From Streptomyces barringtoniae (GTDB lineage: Bacteria > Actinomycetota > Actinomycetes > Streptomycetales > Streptomycetaceae), in contig NZ_JAJHNP010000003.1 of the NCBI RefSeq assembly GCF_020819595.1, forward strand, positions 124,001 through 188,000: DNA of 64,000 nucleotides, written 5' to 3'. The translations under genes were made by a program, and so were the position numbers. Shown here piece by piece: positions 25,743-34,556 of this stretch. The notes beneath the pieces are model-generated. The model was not told where the DNA came from. It ran no database searches and saw nothing but the letters and a program-made list of their open reading frames with translations. The first letter of the stretch is position 1; the number at the start of each line of letters is the position of its first letter.

Positions 25743-27087
25743 CCTCAAGGACGGCCGTATCGTCATCGTCGGCGCGTCGCTGGCCGGGCTGCGGGCCGCG
25801 GAGACCCTGCGCGAGGAGGGCTTCACCGGCTCACTGACGGTGGTCGGCGACGAGCCCCACGCGCCCTACGACCGGCCGCCGCTGTCCAAGCAGGTGCTGC
25901 TCGGGCAGGCGACGGCGGACACCACCGAGCTGCCGATGCGCCGGGACACCGAGGCCGAATGGCGCCTCGGCGTGCGCGCCACCGGTGTGGACCTGCTGGC
26001 CAAACAGGTGCTGCTGGCCGACGGCGAGTCGCTGCCCTACGACCGGCTGCTGATCGCCACCGGCACCCGGGCGCGGCCCTGGCCCAACCCTGAGGAAGGC
26101 GCCCTGGACGGGGTGTTCACCCTGCGCACGCGCGAGGACGGCGCGGGACTGGCCGAGCGGCTGGCCGCGAGGCCGGAACGGGTACTGGTGATCGGCGCCG
26201 GCTTCACCGGCTCGGAGATCGCTTCCGCCTGCCGGGAACTGGGACTGCAGGTCACGGTCGCCGAACGCGGCCCCGCACCCCTGGTGGGCGCGCTCGGCGG
26301 CACCCTGTCCAAGCTCGCCGCCGTCATGCAGCGCAACCACGGCGTGGACCTGCGCACCGGGGTGACGGTCACCGCCCTGAACGGCAACGGCGCCTTCACC
26401 GGCGCGGACCTGTCCGACGGCAGCCGCGTCGAGGCGGACGTGTGCGTCGTGGCCCTGGGCGCAGTCCGCAACGTGGAGTGGCTGGCGGACTCCGGGCTGG
26501 CGGCGGGCCCGCGCGGCATCGCCTGCGACGCCGGCTGCCGCGCCTTCAACATGTACGGGATCGTCACCGACGACGTCTTCGTGGCCGGCGACGTCTCCCG
26601 CTTCCCCCACCCGCTGTTCGGCTACCAGATGCTGTCCCTGGAACACTGGGGCAACGCGGTCGAGCAGGCCGAGGTGGCGGCCCACAACATGGTCAGCCCC
26701 GGGCCGCTGCAGCGCCCGCACCTGGCCGTCCCGGTGTTCTGGTCGACCCAGTTCGGACTCAACATCAAGTCGGTGGGCGTGCCCACCTACTCCGACCACG
26801 TGGTCATCGCCCAGGGCTCCCTGGAGGCACGCCGGCTCGCGATGGTCTACGGCTATCAGGGCCGGGTCACCGCCGCCGTCACCGTCGACATGGCCAAGGT
26901 GCTCGACTACTACCGGCACCTGATCGAGACCGCCGCTCCCTTCCCGCCCCCGCCCGGCGCGCAGGACCGTGCGATCGCCGCCGACATCACGATCCCCTCC
27001 GCCGTACCGGACCCCTCCGTGCTGTCCCACGGCCCGACCGTCGCACTCACCGGTCACCTTCCCGACCGCCGGCTGACGGTGGTGTAG
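25732..27087 (+). CDS. FAD-dependent ferredoxin reductase
   Basis: 451 residues from GTG 25732, inside the end of the ferredoxin gene. FAD-binding GASLAGLRAAETLRE near the N-terminus, a second dinucleotide fold VLVIGAGFTGSEIASACRELG for NADH around 150-165, and FVAGDVSRFPHP (the second FAD motif) around 285. The organisation is that of putidaredoxin-reductase-like enzymes, which take electrons from NAD(P)H and reduce the adjacent ferredoxin. The C-terminal 40 residues (after FPPPPGAQDR) are a Pro-rich extension longer than usual. It is followed at 30 bp by the P450 gene. Confidence 0.9.
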   Translation: MPGDLKDGRIVIVGASLAGLRAAETLREEGFTGSLTVVGDEPHAPYDRPPLSKQVLLGQATADTTELPMRRDTEAEWRLGVRATGVDLLAKQVLLADGESLPYDRLLIATGTRARPWPNPEEGALDGVFTLRTREDGAGLAERLAARPERVLVIGAGFTGSEIASACRELGLQVTVAERGPAPLVGALGGTLSKLAAVMQRNHGVDLRTGVTVTALNGNGAFTGADLSDGSRVEADVCVVALGAVRNVEWLADSGLAAGPRGIACDAGCRAFNMYGIVTDDVFVAGDVSRFPHPLFGYQMLSLEHWGNAVEQAEVAAHNMVSPGPLQRPHLAVPVFWSTQFGLNIKSVGVPTYSDHVVIAQGSLEARRLAMVYGYQGRVTAAVTVDMAKVLDYYRHLIETAAPFPPPPGAQDRAIAADITIPSAVPDPSVLSHGPTVALTGHLPDRRLTVV

Positions 27088-27117
27088 CCCACATCCCGCC
27101 CCCTACGAGGAGCCACC

Positions 27118-28302
27118 ATGGACTCCGCGACCTTGCTGGCACGGATCACCGACTACGCCAGCCGCCCCAACCCCTATCCGCTGTACGCGGAACTCCGCGA
27201 GGCCGGTCCTGTGGTCCAGCAGGCCGACGGCAGTTACCTGATCGGCACCTACCACCACATCGCCGCTCTGCTCCACGACCCACGGATGAGTGCCGATCCC
27301 CGCACCCGCGGCGAGGTGACCCACAAGCCGCCGTTCCTGCGGCTCGACGACCCCGAACACCACAGGCTGCGCACGCTCGCCATGCGGCCCTTCGGGCCTC
27401 CGCACAGTCCTGGCCGGGTCGACGGCATGCGCGGCGAGATCGACCGGATCACCAAGGAACTGCTGGAGCCGTTCGAGGCGGGCCGGCAGATCGACATCGT
27501 CGACGACTTCGCCTACCCGCTGCCCGTCACCGTGATCTGCCGCCTGCTCGGCGTGCCCCGCGAGGACGAGCCGCTCTTCCGGGCCTGGTCCGACGCGATC
27601 GTCGCAGCCGCCGACGTCAGGCCCGACGACGACTCCACCGAGCCGGACAAGGCTGGCGACCAGGCACGGATGGAGATGGGCGGCTACCTGCTGAACCTGG
27701 CCGAGCAACGCCGTGGCAAGCCGGGCGACGACCTGCTCTCCGCCTTCGTCAACGAGCCGGACCAGGCCCTGCGGCTCACCCAGGAGGAACTCGCGGAAAC
27801 CGCCGTACTCCTCCTCATCGCCGGACATGAGACCACGGTCAATCTCATCACCAACGGCGTGCTCACCCTGCTGCGCCAGCCCGAGCAGCTCGACCTCCTG
27901 CGCCGCGAGCCCGGCCTGATGCCGCGAGCCGTCGAGGAGCTGCTGCGCTACGAACCACCGGTTCACATGCGCGAGCGCATCCCGCACGCCGACCTCGACG
28001 TCGCCGGCACCGTCATCCCCCAGGGCACCTCCGTCATCCTGGTCCTCGCCTCCGGCAGCCGCGACCCCAGGCGGTTCCACGAACCCGACCGTTTCGACCC
28101 CACCCGCCCCGACAACCAGCACCTCGGCTTCGGCAGCGGCATCCACCTCTGCTACGGCGCACCCCTCGCCCGCCTGGAAGCCCAGGCCGCACTCGGCGCG
28201 CTGCTCCCCCACCTCGGCACCGCCCGTCTCGTCCAGGACCCGCCGCCGTACCGGCAGAACGCCATGCTCCGCGGCCCCCGCCACCTGTCCGTCCAGCTCT
28301 GA
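27118..28302 (+). CDS. Cytochrome P450
   Basis: 394 residues from ATG 27118 with AGGAG 6-10 nt upstream. The I-helix motif AGHETT lies at 235-240, the ExxR motif (EELLR) at 273-277, and the haem loop FGSGIHLCYG gives the axial Cys at about 345. There is no membrane anchor, as expected for a soluble bacterial P450. With the ferredoxin and reductase directly upstream it forms a complete three-component class I monooxygenase. The substrate is not predictable from sequence; no biosynthetic cluster surrounds it. Confidence 0.93.
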   Translation: MDSATLLARITDYASRPNPYPLYAELREAGPVVQQADGSYLIGTYHHIAALLHDPRMSADPRTRGEVTHKPPFLRLDDPEHHRLRTLAMRPFGPPHSPGRVDGMRGEIDRITKELLEPFEAGRQIDIVDDFAYPLPVTVICRLLGVPREDEPLFRAWSDAIVAAADVRPDDDSTEPDKAGDQARMEMGGYLLNLAEQRRGKPGDDLLSAFVNEPDQALRLTQEELAETAVLLLIAGHETTVNLITNGVLTLLRQPEQLDLLRREPGLMPRAVEELLRYEPPVHMRERIPHADLDVAGTVIPQGTSVILVLASGSRDPRRFHEPDRFDPTRPDNQHLGFGSGIHLCYGAPLARLEAQAALGALLPHLGTARLVQDPPPYRQNAMLRGPRHLSVQL

Positions 28303-28534
28303 GGCCGCGCGGCGGCTCACGGCAGAGGGGGCGGGCCTGTGCGGGGCCTTTTCCCGCGGCTTGGTCGCCGTCGGCCAGGGGCGACGCGCAACTGCAGGAT
28401 CCGCATGGCTACGGCGCCCGCGAAGAAGCCAGCGGACACGCCCCGCGCGGCTGCTCCCGCCGCCGGCTGTCGGAGGCGAGGAGAGGGGGCCGGCTGCCCC
28501 GCGTCCTCACCGCTCTGCCCACCGGACGCCTCGG

Positions 28535-29224
28535 CTACGGCCGCTCGTCGGGCCGCCGCTTCGCCGCTCGGCCCGCCGGCGCTCTCCCGTCACGTGGGAG
28601 AACCTCGTCACGCAGGAGTCCGTCGAGTGCCGTGAGAACGTGGCGGCAGATCTCCTCGGGTTCCGCGCTCGCCAGTGGTTCCTGGCCGACGACGACGCGC
28701 ATCAGGCCGATGCCGAGCAGCCAGGCCATGGCGAGCTGGGCGCGCAGCGTGCCGTCGTCGGCCGAGGAGAGGGCGGCGAGCGCGGCGGCGTACTCCTCCC
28801 CCAGCGCGCGGACGGTCTCCGGGGCGGCGTCGGCGCTGCCGATGGAGCGCAGGTAGACGGCCAGCAGCCGGTCCGAGCCGGGTTCGCCGCCGTCTTCCGC
28901 GAGGACACCGCGCAGCGCGGTCTCGAACAGCCGGTCCGGGGGCGTGTGGAGCAGCTGCTCCTTGCCTCCCTGCGCCATGACCTCGGTGAGCAGGGCCTTC
29001 TTGGACCCGAAGTAGCGGAATATGAGCGCCTGGTTCACCCCGGCCCGGCCGGCGATGTCACGGACCGTGGCCGCCTCGTATCCGCGTTCGGCGAACACCG
29101 CGCCGGCCGCGTGCAGGATGCGCGTGCGGGTCCCCCGGGCGTCACGCGGGCGGTGCGCGGCCTCCTCGCTCGCGGGGCTGCCGTCGGACCGGTCCTGCCG
29201 CCGCGTTTCGCCGCTGGTGTCCAC
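28535..29224 (-). CDS. TetR-family regulator divergent from P450
   Basis: 229 residues. After a 30-residue polar N-terminal tail comes the TetR helix-turn-helix, RILHAAGAVFAERGYEAATVRDIAGRAGVNQALIFRYFGSK. The ligand domain ends with a basic, Pro-rich tail. The gene is divergent from the second P450 operon, and the intergenic region holds a strong palindrome (29331-29348), so it most likely represses that operon and possibly itself. 28303-28534 downstream, convergent with the first P450 gene, holds no recognised gene. Confidence 0.88.
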   Translation of the reverse strand: MDTSGETRRQDRSDGSPASEEAAHRPRDARGTRTRILHAAGAVFAERGYEAATVRDIAGRAGVNQALIFRYFGSKKALLTEVMAQGGKEQLLHTPPDRLFETALRGVLAEDGGEPGSDRLLAVYLRSIGSADAAPETVRALGEEYAAALAALSSADDGTLRAQLAMAWLLGIGLMRVVVGQEPLASAEPEEICRHVLTALDGLLRDEVLPRDGRAPAGRAAKRRPDERP

Positions 29225-29301
29225 CCTGTGCTCCCTTGTGCCGCCGTGAGCCCGTTCGCGCGTGCCGAGGAGCCGTCAGAGTAACGGGCCGATTAGCGTC
29301 G

Positions 29302-29348
29302 TTGACCGGCCGGGAAGCACCTCCTAGCGTTGTAAGCGCGTGCTTACA
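29302..29348 (+). promoter_or_regulatory. P450 operon promoter with TetR-type operator
   Basis: TTGACC (29302-29307) and TAGCGT (29325-29330) are separated by exactly 17 bp, a good SigA/HrdB-type promoter. Abutting the -10 box, TGTAAGC-GCGT-GCTTACA (29331-29348) is a perfect 7-bp-arm palindrome covering the expected transcription start. TAAGC-N4-GCTTA is a typical TetR operator form, so repression by the adjacent TetR protein is likely. Confidence 0.75.
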
Positions 29349-29362
29349 CCAGGGAGGCAGCA

Positions 29363-30553
29363 GTGACGGCTACGGACCACACACCCCTCGCCTATCCCTT
29401 CAACTCCAGCCAGGACCTGGCCCTGTCCGCCGCGTACGAGCGAGCCCGTGAGACGCCGGGCCTGTTGCGCGTTCAGCTGCCGTACGGGGAGTCGGCCTGG
29501 CTCGTCACCCGCTACGCAGACGCCCGGCTGGTCCTCGGCGACCAGCGCTTCAGCCGGGCCCTGGCCCTCGAACACGACGAGCCACGCGCCTCCGAGGGCC
29601 GGCGGGACAGCGGGATCCTCAGCATGGATCCACCCGACCACACCCGGCTGCGCGCCCTGGTCGCCAAGGCCTTCACCGTCCGTCAAGTGGAGAAACTCCG
29701 CCCGCAGATCAGGGAGTTGACATCCACTCTGCTGGACGAGATGGAAGCGGCCGGGCCGCCCGTCGACCTGGTCGACCGTTACGCCCTGCCCATTCCGGTC
29801 GCGGTGATCTGCCGGCTCCTCGGGGTACCGGAGGAGGATCGCCCCCGGTTCCGCACGTGGAGCGACGCGGCGCTGTCCACCAGCTCACTGACGGCCGAAG
29901 AGTTCGACCGCAATCGCGAAGAGCTGCGCGCGTACATGGCCCAGCTGATCACGGCGCACCGCGATCAGCCCCGGGACGACCTCATGACGGCGCTGATCGG
30001 GGCGCGCGATCGCGACGACCGGCTTTCCGAGCTGGAGCTCGTCGACCTGTGCGTCGGCATCCTCGTCGCCGGCCACGAGACCACCGCGACACAGATCCCC
30101 AACTTCGTGCTCACCCTTCTCGACCACCCGGAGGCGCTGTCCCGCCTGCGCGCCGAACCCACGCTCATCACGAGCGCGGTCGAGGAACTGCTGCGCTTCG
30201 TGCCGCTGGGCAGCGGTGCCGGTCAACCGCGGTACGCCAAGGAGGACGTCGAGGTCGGTGGCACCCTGGTGCGAGCCGGGGATGCGGTGCTGGTCGCCAT
30301 CGGCGCGGCCAACCGTGACGCGCTGCGCTTCACCGCGGCCGGCACCCTGGACATCTCCCGGAACGGCAACGCCCATCTGGGCTTCGGCCACGGCGTGCAC
30401 CACTGTCTCGGGGCTCCCCTGGCCCGCCTCGAACTCCAGGAGGCCATCGGAGCACTGGTGGCCCGTTTCCCCCGGCTGCATGTCGCCGGGGACATCACCT
30501 GGAAGACCGAGATGCTGGTGCGCGGCCCTCGCGTCATGCCGGTGGGCTGGTGA
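29363..30553 (+). CDS. Cytochrome P450 (CYP105-like)
   Basis: 396 residues from GTG 29363 with GGGAGG about 5 nt upstream. Motifs: AGHETT at about 236-241 in the I-helix, EELLR (ExxR) at about 274-278, and FGHGVHHCLG with the haem Cys at about 348. The general pattern, including the SMDPPDHTRLR segment near 87, resembles actinomycete P450s of the CYP105 type that oxidise diverse small molecules. It is followed at 7 bp by its own ferredoxin gene; no reductase is present in this operon, so it may use the one at 25732. Confidence 0.93.
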   Translation: MTATDHTPLAYPFNSSQDLALSAAYERARETPGLLRVQLPYGESAWLVTRYADARLVLGDQRFSRALALEHDEPRASEGRRDSGILSMDPPDHTRLRALVAKAFTVRQVEKLRPQIRELTSTLLDEMEAAGPPVDLVDRYALPIPVAVICRLLGVPEEDRPRFRTWSDAALSTSSLTAEEFDRNREELRAYMAQLITAHRDQPRDDLMTALIGARDRDDRLSELELVDLCVGILVAGHETTATQIPNFVLTLLDHPEALSRLRAEPTLITSAVEELLRFVPLGSGAGQPRYAKEDVEVGGTLVRAGDAVLVAIGAANRDALRFTAAGTLDISRNGNAHLGFGHGVHHCLGAPLARLELQEAIGALVARFPRLHVAGDITWKTEMLVRGPRVMPVGW

Positions 30554-30560
30554 GGCGGCC

Positions 30561-30782
30561 GTGACCTGGTATCTGCACGTCGCCTCCGGCCGCTGTATCG
30601 GCTCCGGGATGTGCGCGGCAGCCGCGCCGGATCTGTTCACTCTGGACGGCGAACACGCACGCCCCGTGAACGAGCGCATCCCGGAGGACGACGACCGCGC
30701 TCTCGAGGCTGCCGACATCTGCCCGATGCTGGCCATCACCGTCCGGGACGCGGAGGGAAGGGAGATCGGGCCTCGCGAATGA
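30561..30782 (+). CDS. Ferredoxin for the second P450
   Basis: 73 residues from GTG 30561, 7 bp after the P450 stop. The Cys pattern CIGSGMC...ICPMLAI (C-x5-C...C-P) again fits a [3Fe-4S] ferredoxin. The sequence differs clearly from the ferredoxin at 25533, so the two modules are not a recent duplication. Its tight linkage to the P450 gene makes electron transfer to that enzyme the obvious role. Confidence 0.88.
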   Translation: MTWYLHVASGRCIGSGMCAAAAPDLFTLDGEHARPVNERIPEDDDRALEAADICPMLAITVRDAEGREIGPRE

Positions 30783-30857
30783 ACGTTGGCATACGCTCGG
30801 ATGTGATCAATCGGGGATGGCGGCGTTCGACCGGATGTGCCCCCAGGAGGTGAGGCG

Positions 30858-31844
30858 GTGCTGGTACTGGGGCGCTCCCAGGTCGAGGCCCTGCTCGACG
30901 TGGACACCCTCATCGATGCCCTGGGCTCGGCGATGGCCGATCTCAGTGCGGGCCGCGCCTCGGCCCCCGGCCGCATCGCCGCGCCGGTGCCGGAACACGA
31001 AGGGCTGCTGGCGGCGATGCCGGGATTCGTACCGTCGGCCGGGATGCTCATGAGCAAGCTGGTCTCCCTCTTCCCGCACAACGCCGGGACACCGCTGCCG
31101 ACCCACCAGGCGCTGATCGTGGTGTTCGATCCGGACACCGGCGAGCCCGCGGCGTTGCTGGACGGTACGGCCATCACCGCGGCGCGGACCGGCGCCTGCT
31201 CCGCCCTTTCCGCCCGGCTGCTGGCCCGTGAGGACGCCACGGTCCTTGCCGTCCTGGGCACCGGCGTGCAGGCCCGCTCCCACGCCTACGCGATGTGCCG
31301 TGTCCGCCCCATCCGGCAGATCCGGATCGCCGGCCGGGATCCGGCGAAAGCGGCAGCCCTGGCCGGGGAGCTGTCGGCCGTACTGGACGCCAAGGTCCGC
31401 GCAGCGTCCAGCTACGCCGAGGCCCTCGACGGCGCGGACATCGCCGCCGCGGCCACCCATGCCCTGGAACCGGTGATCCGCCACCCCTGGCTGTCACCGG
31501 GGGTGCACATCACGTCGGTGGGGTTCAATCCGGCCGGCCGCGAGATCGATGACGCCACGATCGCCGAGGCTCTGGTGTGCGTCGAGTCGCGGCAGGCTGC
31601 GCTGGCTCCTTTCCCGACAGGCAGCAACGACCTGATCATCCCGATCGGAGAGGGGCGTATCAGGGTCGACCACGTGCACGCCGAGCTGGGTGAACTCGTC
31701 ACCGGCAGCACGACGGGACGCAGCTCGCCGGACCAGATCACCCTCTACAAATCGGTCGGTGTGGCGGTGCAGGACGCCGCGGCCGCGGCCCTGGTCGTCG
31801 CCGCCGCCCGGGAGCAGTCGATCGGCCAGGAGATCACGTTGTGA
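30858..31844 (+). CDS. Ornithine cyclodeaminase/mu-crystallin family protein
   Basis: 328 residues from GTG 30858 with GGAGG 7 nt upstream. The family signature is clear: DGTAITAARTGACSALSARLLAR, then the NAD(P)-binding GTGVQARSHAYA, and the C-terminal VDHVHAELGELV. Members include ornithine cyclodeaminases, alanine dehydrogenases and ketimine reductases; many in Streptomyces act in biosynthesis of unusual amino acids. It follows the P450-ferredoxin pair by 75 bp on the same strand and may be part of the same TetR-controlled unit. The catalytic specificity cannot be told. Confidence 0.87.
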   Translation: MLVLGRSQVEALLDVDTLIDALGSAMADLSAGRASAPGRIAAPVPEHEGLLAAMPGFVPSAGMLMSKLVSLFPHNAGTPLPTHQALIVVFDPDTGEPAALLDGTAITAARTGACSALSARLLAREDATVLAVLGTGVQARSHAYAMCRVRPIRQIRIAGRDPAKAAALAGELSAVLDAKVRAASSYAEALDGADIAAAATHALEPVIRHPWLSPGVHITSVGFNPAGREIDDATIAEALVCVESRQAALAPFPTGSNDLIIPIGEGRIRVDHVHAELGELVTGSTTGRSSPDQITLYKSVGVAVQDAAAAALVVAAAREQSIGQEITL

Positions 31845-32069
31845 CACTGAATCCCGGAGTGACCTGGACCACACAACTGAAGGGGTTCCGCCACGGCCGG
31901 TGGAGGCGTAGGTTCCGTTTACCCCGTGAGAGCGCCTTCGCAGGCGCCGGTCCGCCAAGTCCCGGGGCGGCGGACCAGCGGGGGCCAACCTTCACATGGT
32001 GACGATCCGGCCGACCGCCGCCGTCACGATCCCGAACGGCCGGTGGCCGGGCCGGCTGCGGCATTGTCC

Positions 32070-33065
32070 TCAGCCGGTCGGGAGGCCCAGGCCGTAGAAC
32101 GTCACGTGGTACGGGCCCATGTACTCCGCCTCGCCGCCGACGATGAGGTCCTCCGGCTGCCGCACTCCCGCCGCGCGTGCCGTCGCCAGCAGCAGCTCCG
32201 CCAGCTCGTGGCCCCGCGGCTCCCCGGGGCCGCCCGCGTCGACGCGCCAGCGGGGGTCGTGGTCGTCGTCCCACACCTCTCGCGTGGCCGGGTGGTCCGC
32301 CACCCGGCCCCAGCCCAGGGCCTCTGGTCGCGGGTCCATGTCATGCGGCGGGAAGCAGCCGATCACCAGGCGGTCGTCGCAGGATATTTCGAAGAGGAGT
32401 GGTGCGCCGGGGCCCGCCCCGCGGCCGTACACCGGCATGCCGACCGGTCTGCCCAGGGCCGTGGTCTCGGCCGGGAGGGTGGACAGGAAGTCCGCCAGCG
32501 AGCCCGTCACCGTCTCCCAGCTCTGCGCGCGCCAGCCGCCGGGGTGGCCCAGGCCCACGTTCGCCGGGTCGTTGCGGCTGCCGAAGAATCCGCTGATCGC
32601 GTGTTCCTCGCCGTGCCCCTGGCGCCAGAACCAGTTCTCCAGCGGATCGGTCGGCTGCAGCACGAGCTCGGGGCCTTCCGCACCGGCCCGGAGTTCCAGT
32701 GTGTTCGGGCGGCCGCGCCAGCGCAGGTACGGCGTGCCCCAGACCGGCCCTGAGGCGTAGAAGGGACCAAGGTCGCCGTACACGCCCATGATCGACGCCT
32801 CGCCGAGCTCCGCCGTCAGCTCCTCCCTCACCGCGCGGAAGGCGGCCGCCTGCGCCGCGGCACCCGTGCCTGCAGGCTTCAGCGCCGGCACCGCGAGCTC
32901 CACGTACGCCTCGCCGTTCACGTACGCCTCCTCGAACCGCCCCACCGGGCGCAGGCGGCCCTCCCGGCCAAGGGCAGCGAGCAGGGCCCGGGTGCCTGTC
33001 TCCGTCCAGCCGTCCGCGTCGGCCGCGAGCAGGCGCCTTGCCAGGCGAGCGTTCGTCTCGTTCAT
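32070..33065 (-). CDS. Hypothetical protein (331 aa)
   Basis: 331 residues from ATG 33065 (MNETNARLARRLLAADADG); an upstream in-frame start would add 16 residues. No signal peptide or membrane helix. The composition is that of a soluble globular protein, rich in Trp and Gly: GTPYLRWRGRPNTLELRAG, PLENWFWRQGHGEEH, CFPPHDMDPRPEALGWG. I do not recognise a family. It is convergent with the ornithine-cyclodeaminase-like gene; 31845-32069 between them shows no gene. Confidence 0.7.
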   Translation of the reverse strand: MNETNARLARRLLAADADGWTETGTRALLAALGREGRLRPVGRFEEAYVNGEAYVELAVPALKPAGTGAAAQAAAFRAVREELTAELGEASIMGVYGDLGPFYASGPVWGTPYLRWRGRPNTLELRAGAEGPELVLQPTDPLENWFWRQGHGEEHAISGFFGSRNDPANVGLGHPGGWRAQSWETVTGSLADFLSTLPAETTALGRPVGMPVYGRGAGPGAPLLFEISCDDRLVIGCFPPHDMDPRPEALGWGRVADHPATREVWDDDHDPRWRVDAGGPGEPRGHELAELLLATARAAGVRQPEDLIVGGEAEYMGPYHVTFYGLGLPTG

Positions 33066-33157
33066 ACGGAGATCATGGCAGCCGGCACTGACAATCCCGG
33101 AACTCGGCCACACTTGCCGGGCGTTGAGAAGGCGCGCGGTGATGCAGGAGGTCCGGC

Positions 33158-33595
33158 TCAGGAAGGTATGACGCCCGGCCGGAACGGTTCGACGCCGACG
33201 ATGTGGCGCACCCGCTCGGGCTCGACCAGCACGTGTACCCGCTGCTCGCCCTCGAGCAGCCAGGGATATCCGTCCAGGCCCAGGTACTTGCGGGCCAGCC
33301 GGTCCATGCCGCGCTCGGCCTCCTCACCCTCCACGAAACGCACCGCGCGGCCGGAGATCTGCACCCGGTCGTAGGGGTTCTCGGCGTCGGCGTGCGAGAG
33401 GTGGACCCGGGCGTCGTTGCGCAGGTTCTCCTCCTTGATCCGGCCGACCGAGGTGTTGAAGACGATCAGCCCGTCCTCCAGCCCCAGCCACATCGGCGTG
33501 ACGTGCGGTGCTCCGTCCGGCGTCACCGTGGCCACGTACCAGAAGTTCGGCTCCTCAAGCCGCTTCCGCACCAATTCGTTCAACTCCGCCGCCAT
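33158..33595 (-). CDS. PPOX-class F420-dependent oxidoreductase
   Basis: 145 residues with the split-barrel flavin/F420-binding fold: an N-terminal helix, FWYVATVTPDGAPHVTPMWLG, GLIVFNTS, KEENLRNDARVHLSHAD, and a C-terminal strand after YPWLLEGEQRVHVLVEP. This is the pattern of the small F420-dependent enzymes of mycobacteria and Streptomyces, which reduce quinones, biliverdin or xenobiotics with reduced F420. The substrate is unknown. Palindromes at 33635-33668 upstream could regulate it or the divergent amidohydrolase gene. Confidence 0.87.
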   Translation of the reverse strand: MAAELNELVRKRLEEPNFWYVATVTPDGAPHVTPMWLGLEDGLIVFNTSVGRIKEENLRNDARVHLSHADAENPYDRVQISGRAVRFVEGEEAERGMDRLARKYLGLDGYPWLLEGEQRVHVLVEPERVRHIVGVEPFRPGVIPS

Positions 33596-33634
33596 GACCG
33601 TCTCTCCTCGCCCTGATCACCTCGTGCACAATCA

Positions 33635-33668
33635 CTCTGTCACAGAGGCACACTGACGGCCTGTCAGT
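33635..33668. promoter_or_regulatory. Two adjacent palindromes in a divergent promoter region
   Basis: CTCTGT-C-ACAGAG (33635-33647) and ACTGAC-GGCCT-GTCAGT (33652-33668) are both perfect inverted repeats, only 4 bp apart, between the F420-type gene (-) and the amidohydrolase gene (+). Their location makes them good operator candidates; no regulator gene is adjacent. Confidence 0.5.
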
Positions 33669-33719
33669 CCTGGGCGCTGTCGTACGGCGGCGATGCCACG
33701 AGAGAGAGGCGAGGAGCCC

Positions 33720-34532
33720 GTGCCGGTCATCGACGTGTGGATGCAGCACCCCACGCTCCGTCACTCCAACCACGAGATGTTCGAGTCGTTGCGCCGCTGG
33801 ACGGGGCAGGGGCTGCGGGAGGAACCGCTGCCGGTCGAGGCCACCGTGGCGGCCATGGCCGCGGCGGATGTGGAGATCGGCCTTTCGGCCGCCTGGTACG
33901 GGCCTCAGGGACCGCTGATCAGCAACGACGAGGTGGCCGAGTTCGTCGCGCAGTCCGGCGGACGGCTGCGCGGGGTCGCAGGCGCCGACCTCACCCGGCC
34001 CGTCCGGGCCGTGCGCGAACTGCGCCGGGCCGTTGCGGAACTCGGCTTCATCGCCCTGCGGATCGTGCCCTGGCTGTGGCAACTGCCGCCCACCGACCGG
34101 CTGTACTACCCGCTGTACGCCACCTGTGTCGACCTCGGCATCCCCTTCTGCACCCAGGTCGGTCACACCGGCCCCCTGCGCCCCTCCGAAACCGGTCGCC
34201 CCATCCCCTATGTCGACCAGGTCGCGCTCGACTTCCCCGAACTGACCATCGTCTGTGGTCACATCGGCTACCCGTGGACCACGGAGATGATCGCGGTGGC
34301 CGACAAACACGCCAACGTCCACATCGACACCAGCGCCTACACCGCCCGCCGCTACCCGCGAGAGCTCGTCGAGTATCTGCGCGGCCGGGGCCGCAGGAAG
34401 GTGTTGTTCGGCACGAACTACCCCATGATCACGCCTGCCCAGGCGCTGGAACACCTCGGTGACCTCGGCCTGGACGAAGAAGCCACCGAGCTGTTCCTGT
34501 CCGGGAACGCCCGCAGGGTCTTCGGCCTGTGA
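33720..34532 (+). CDS. Amidohydrolase-family (TIM-barrel) protein
   Basis: 270 residues from GTG 33720 (VPVIDVWMQHP), preceded by GAGGAG; an ATG at 33693 in frame has no ribosome binding site. It has the amidohydrolase_2 pattern: a first strand DVWMQHP, CTQVGHTGP, IVCGHIGYPWTTEM, and a late FGTNYPM where the catalytic Asp is usually found (here N-Y, not D-Y/W). Members of this group are decarboxylases or lactonases acting on carboxylated rings. The DxH motif of the first strand is changed to VWMQHP, so metal binding may differ. Confidence 0.82.
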   Translation: MPVIDVWMQHPTLRHSNHEMFESLRRWTGQGLREEPLPVEATVAAMAAADVEIGLSAAWYGPQGPLISNDEVAEFVAQSGGRLRGVAGADLTRPVRAVRELRRAVAELGFIALRIVPWLWQLPPTDRLYYPLYATCVDLGIPFCTQVGHTGPLRPSETGRPIPYVDQVALDFPELTIVCGHIGYPWTTEMIAVADKHANVHIDTSAYTARRYPRELVEYLRGRGRRKVLFGTNYPMITPAQALEHLGDLGLDEEATELFLSGNARRVFGL

Positions 34533-34556
34533 TCGCCGAGGCGGCCCGGGTCGGGT

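Noticed and set aside
25533..31844. A biosynthetic gene cluster around the P450s
   Set aside because: No polyketide, peptide or terpene synthase, or other core biosynthetic gene, lies within the window around them.
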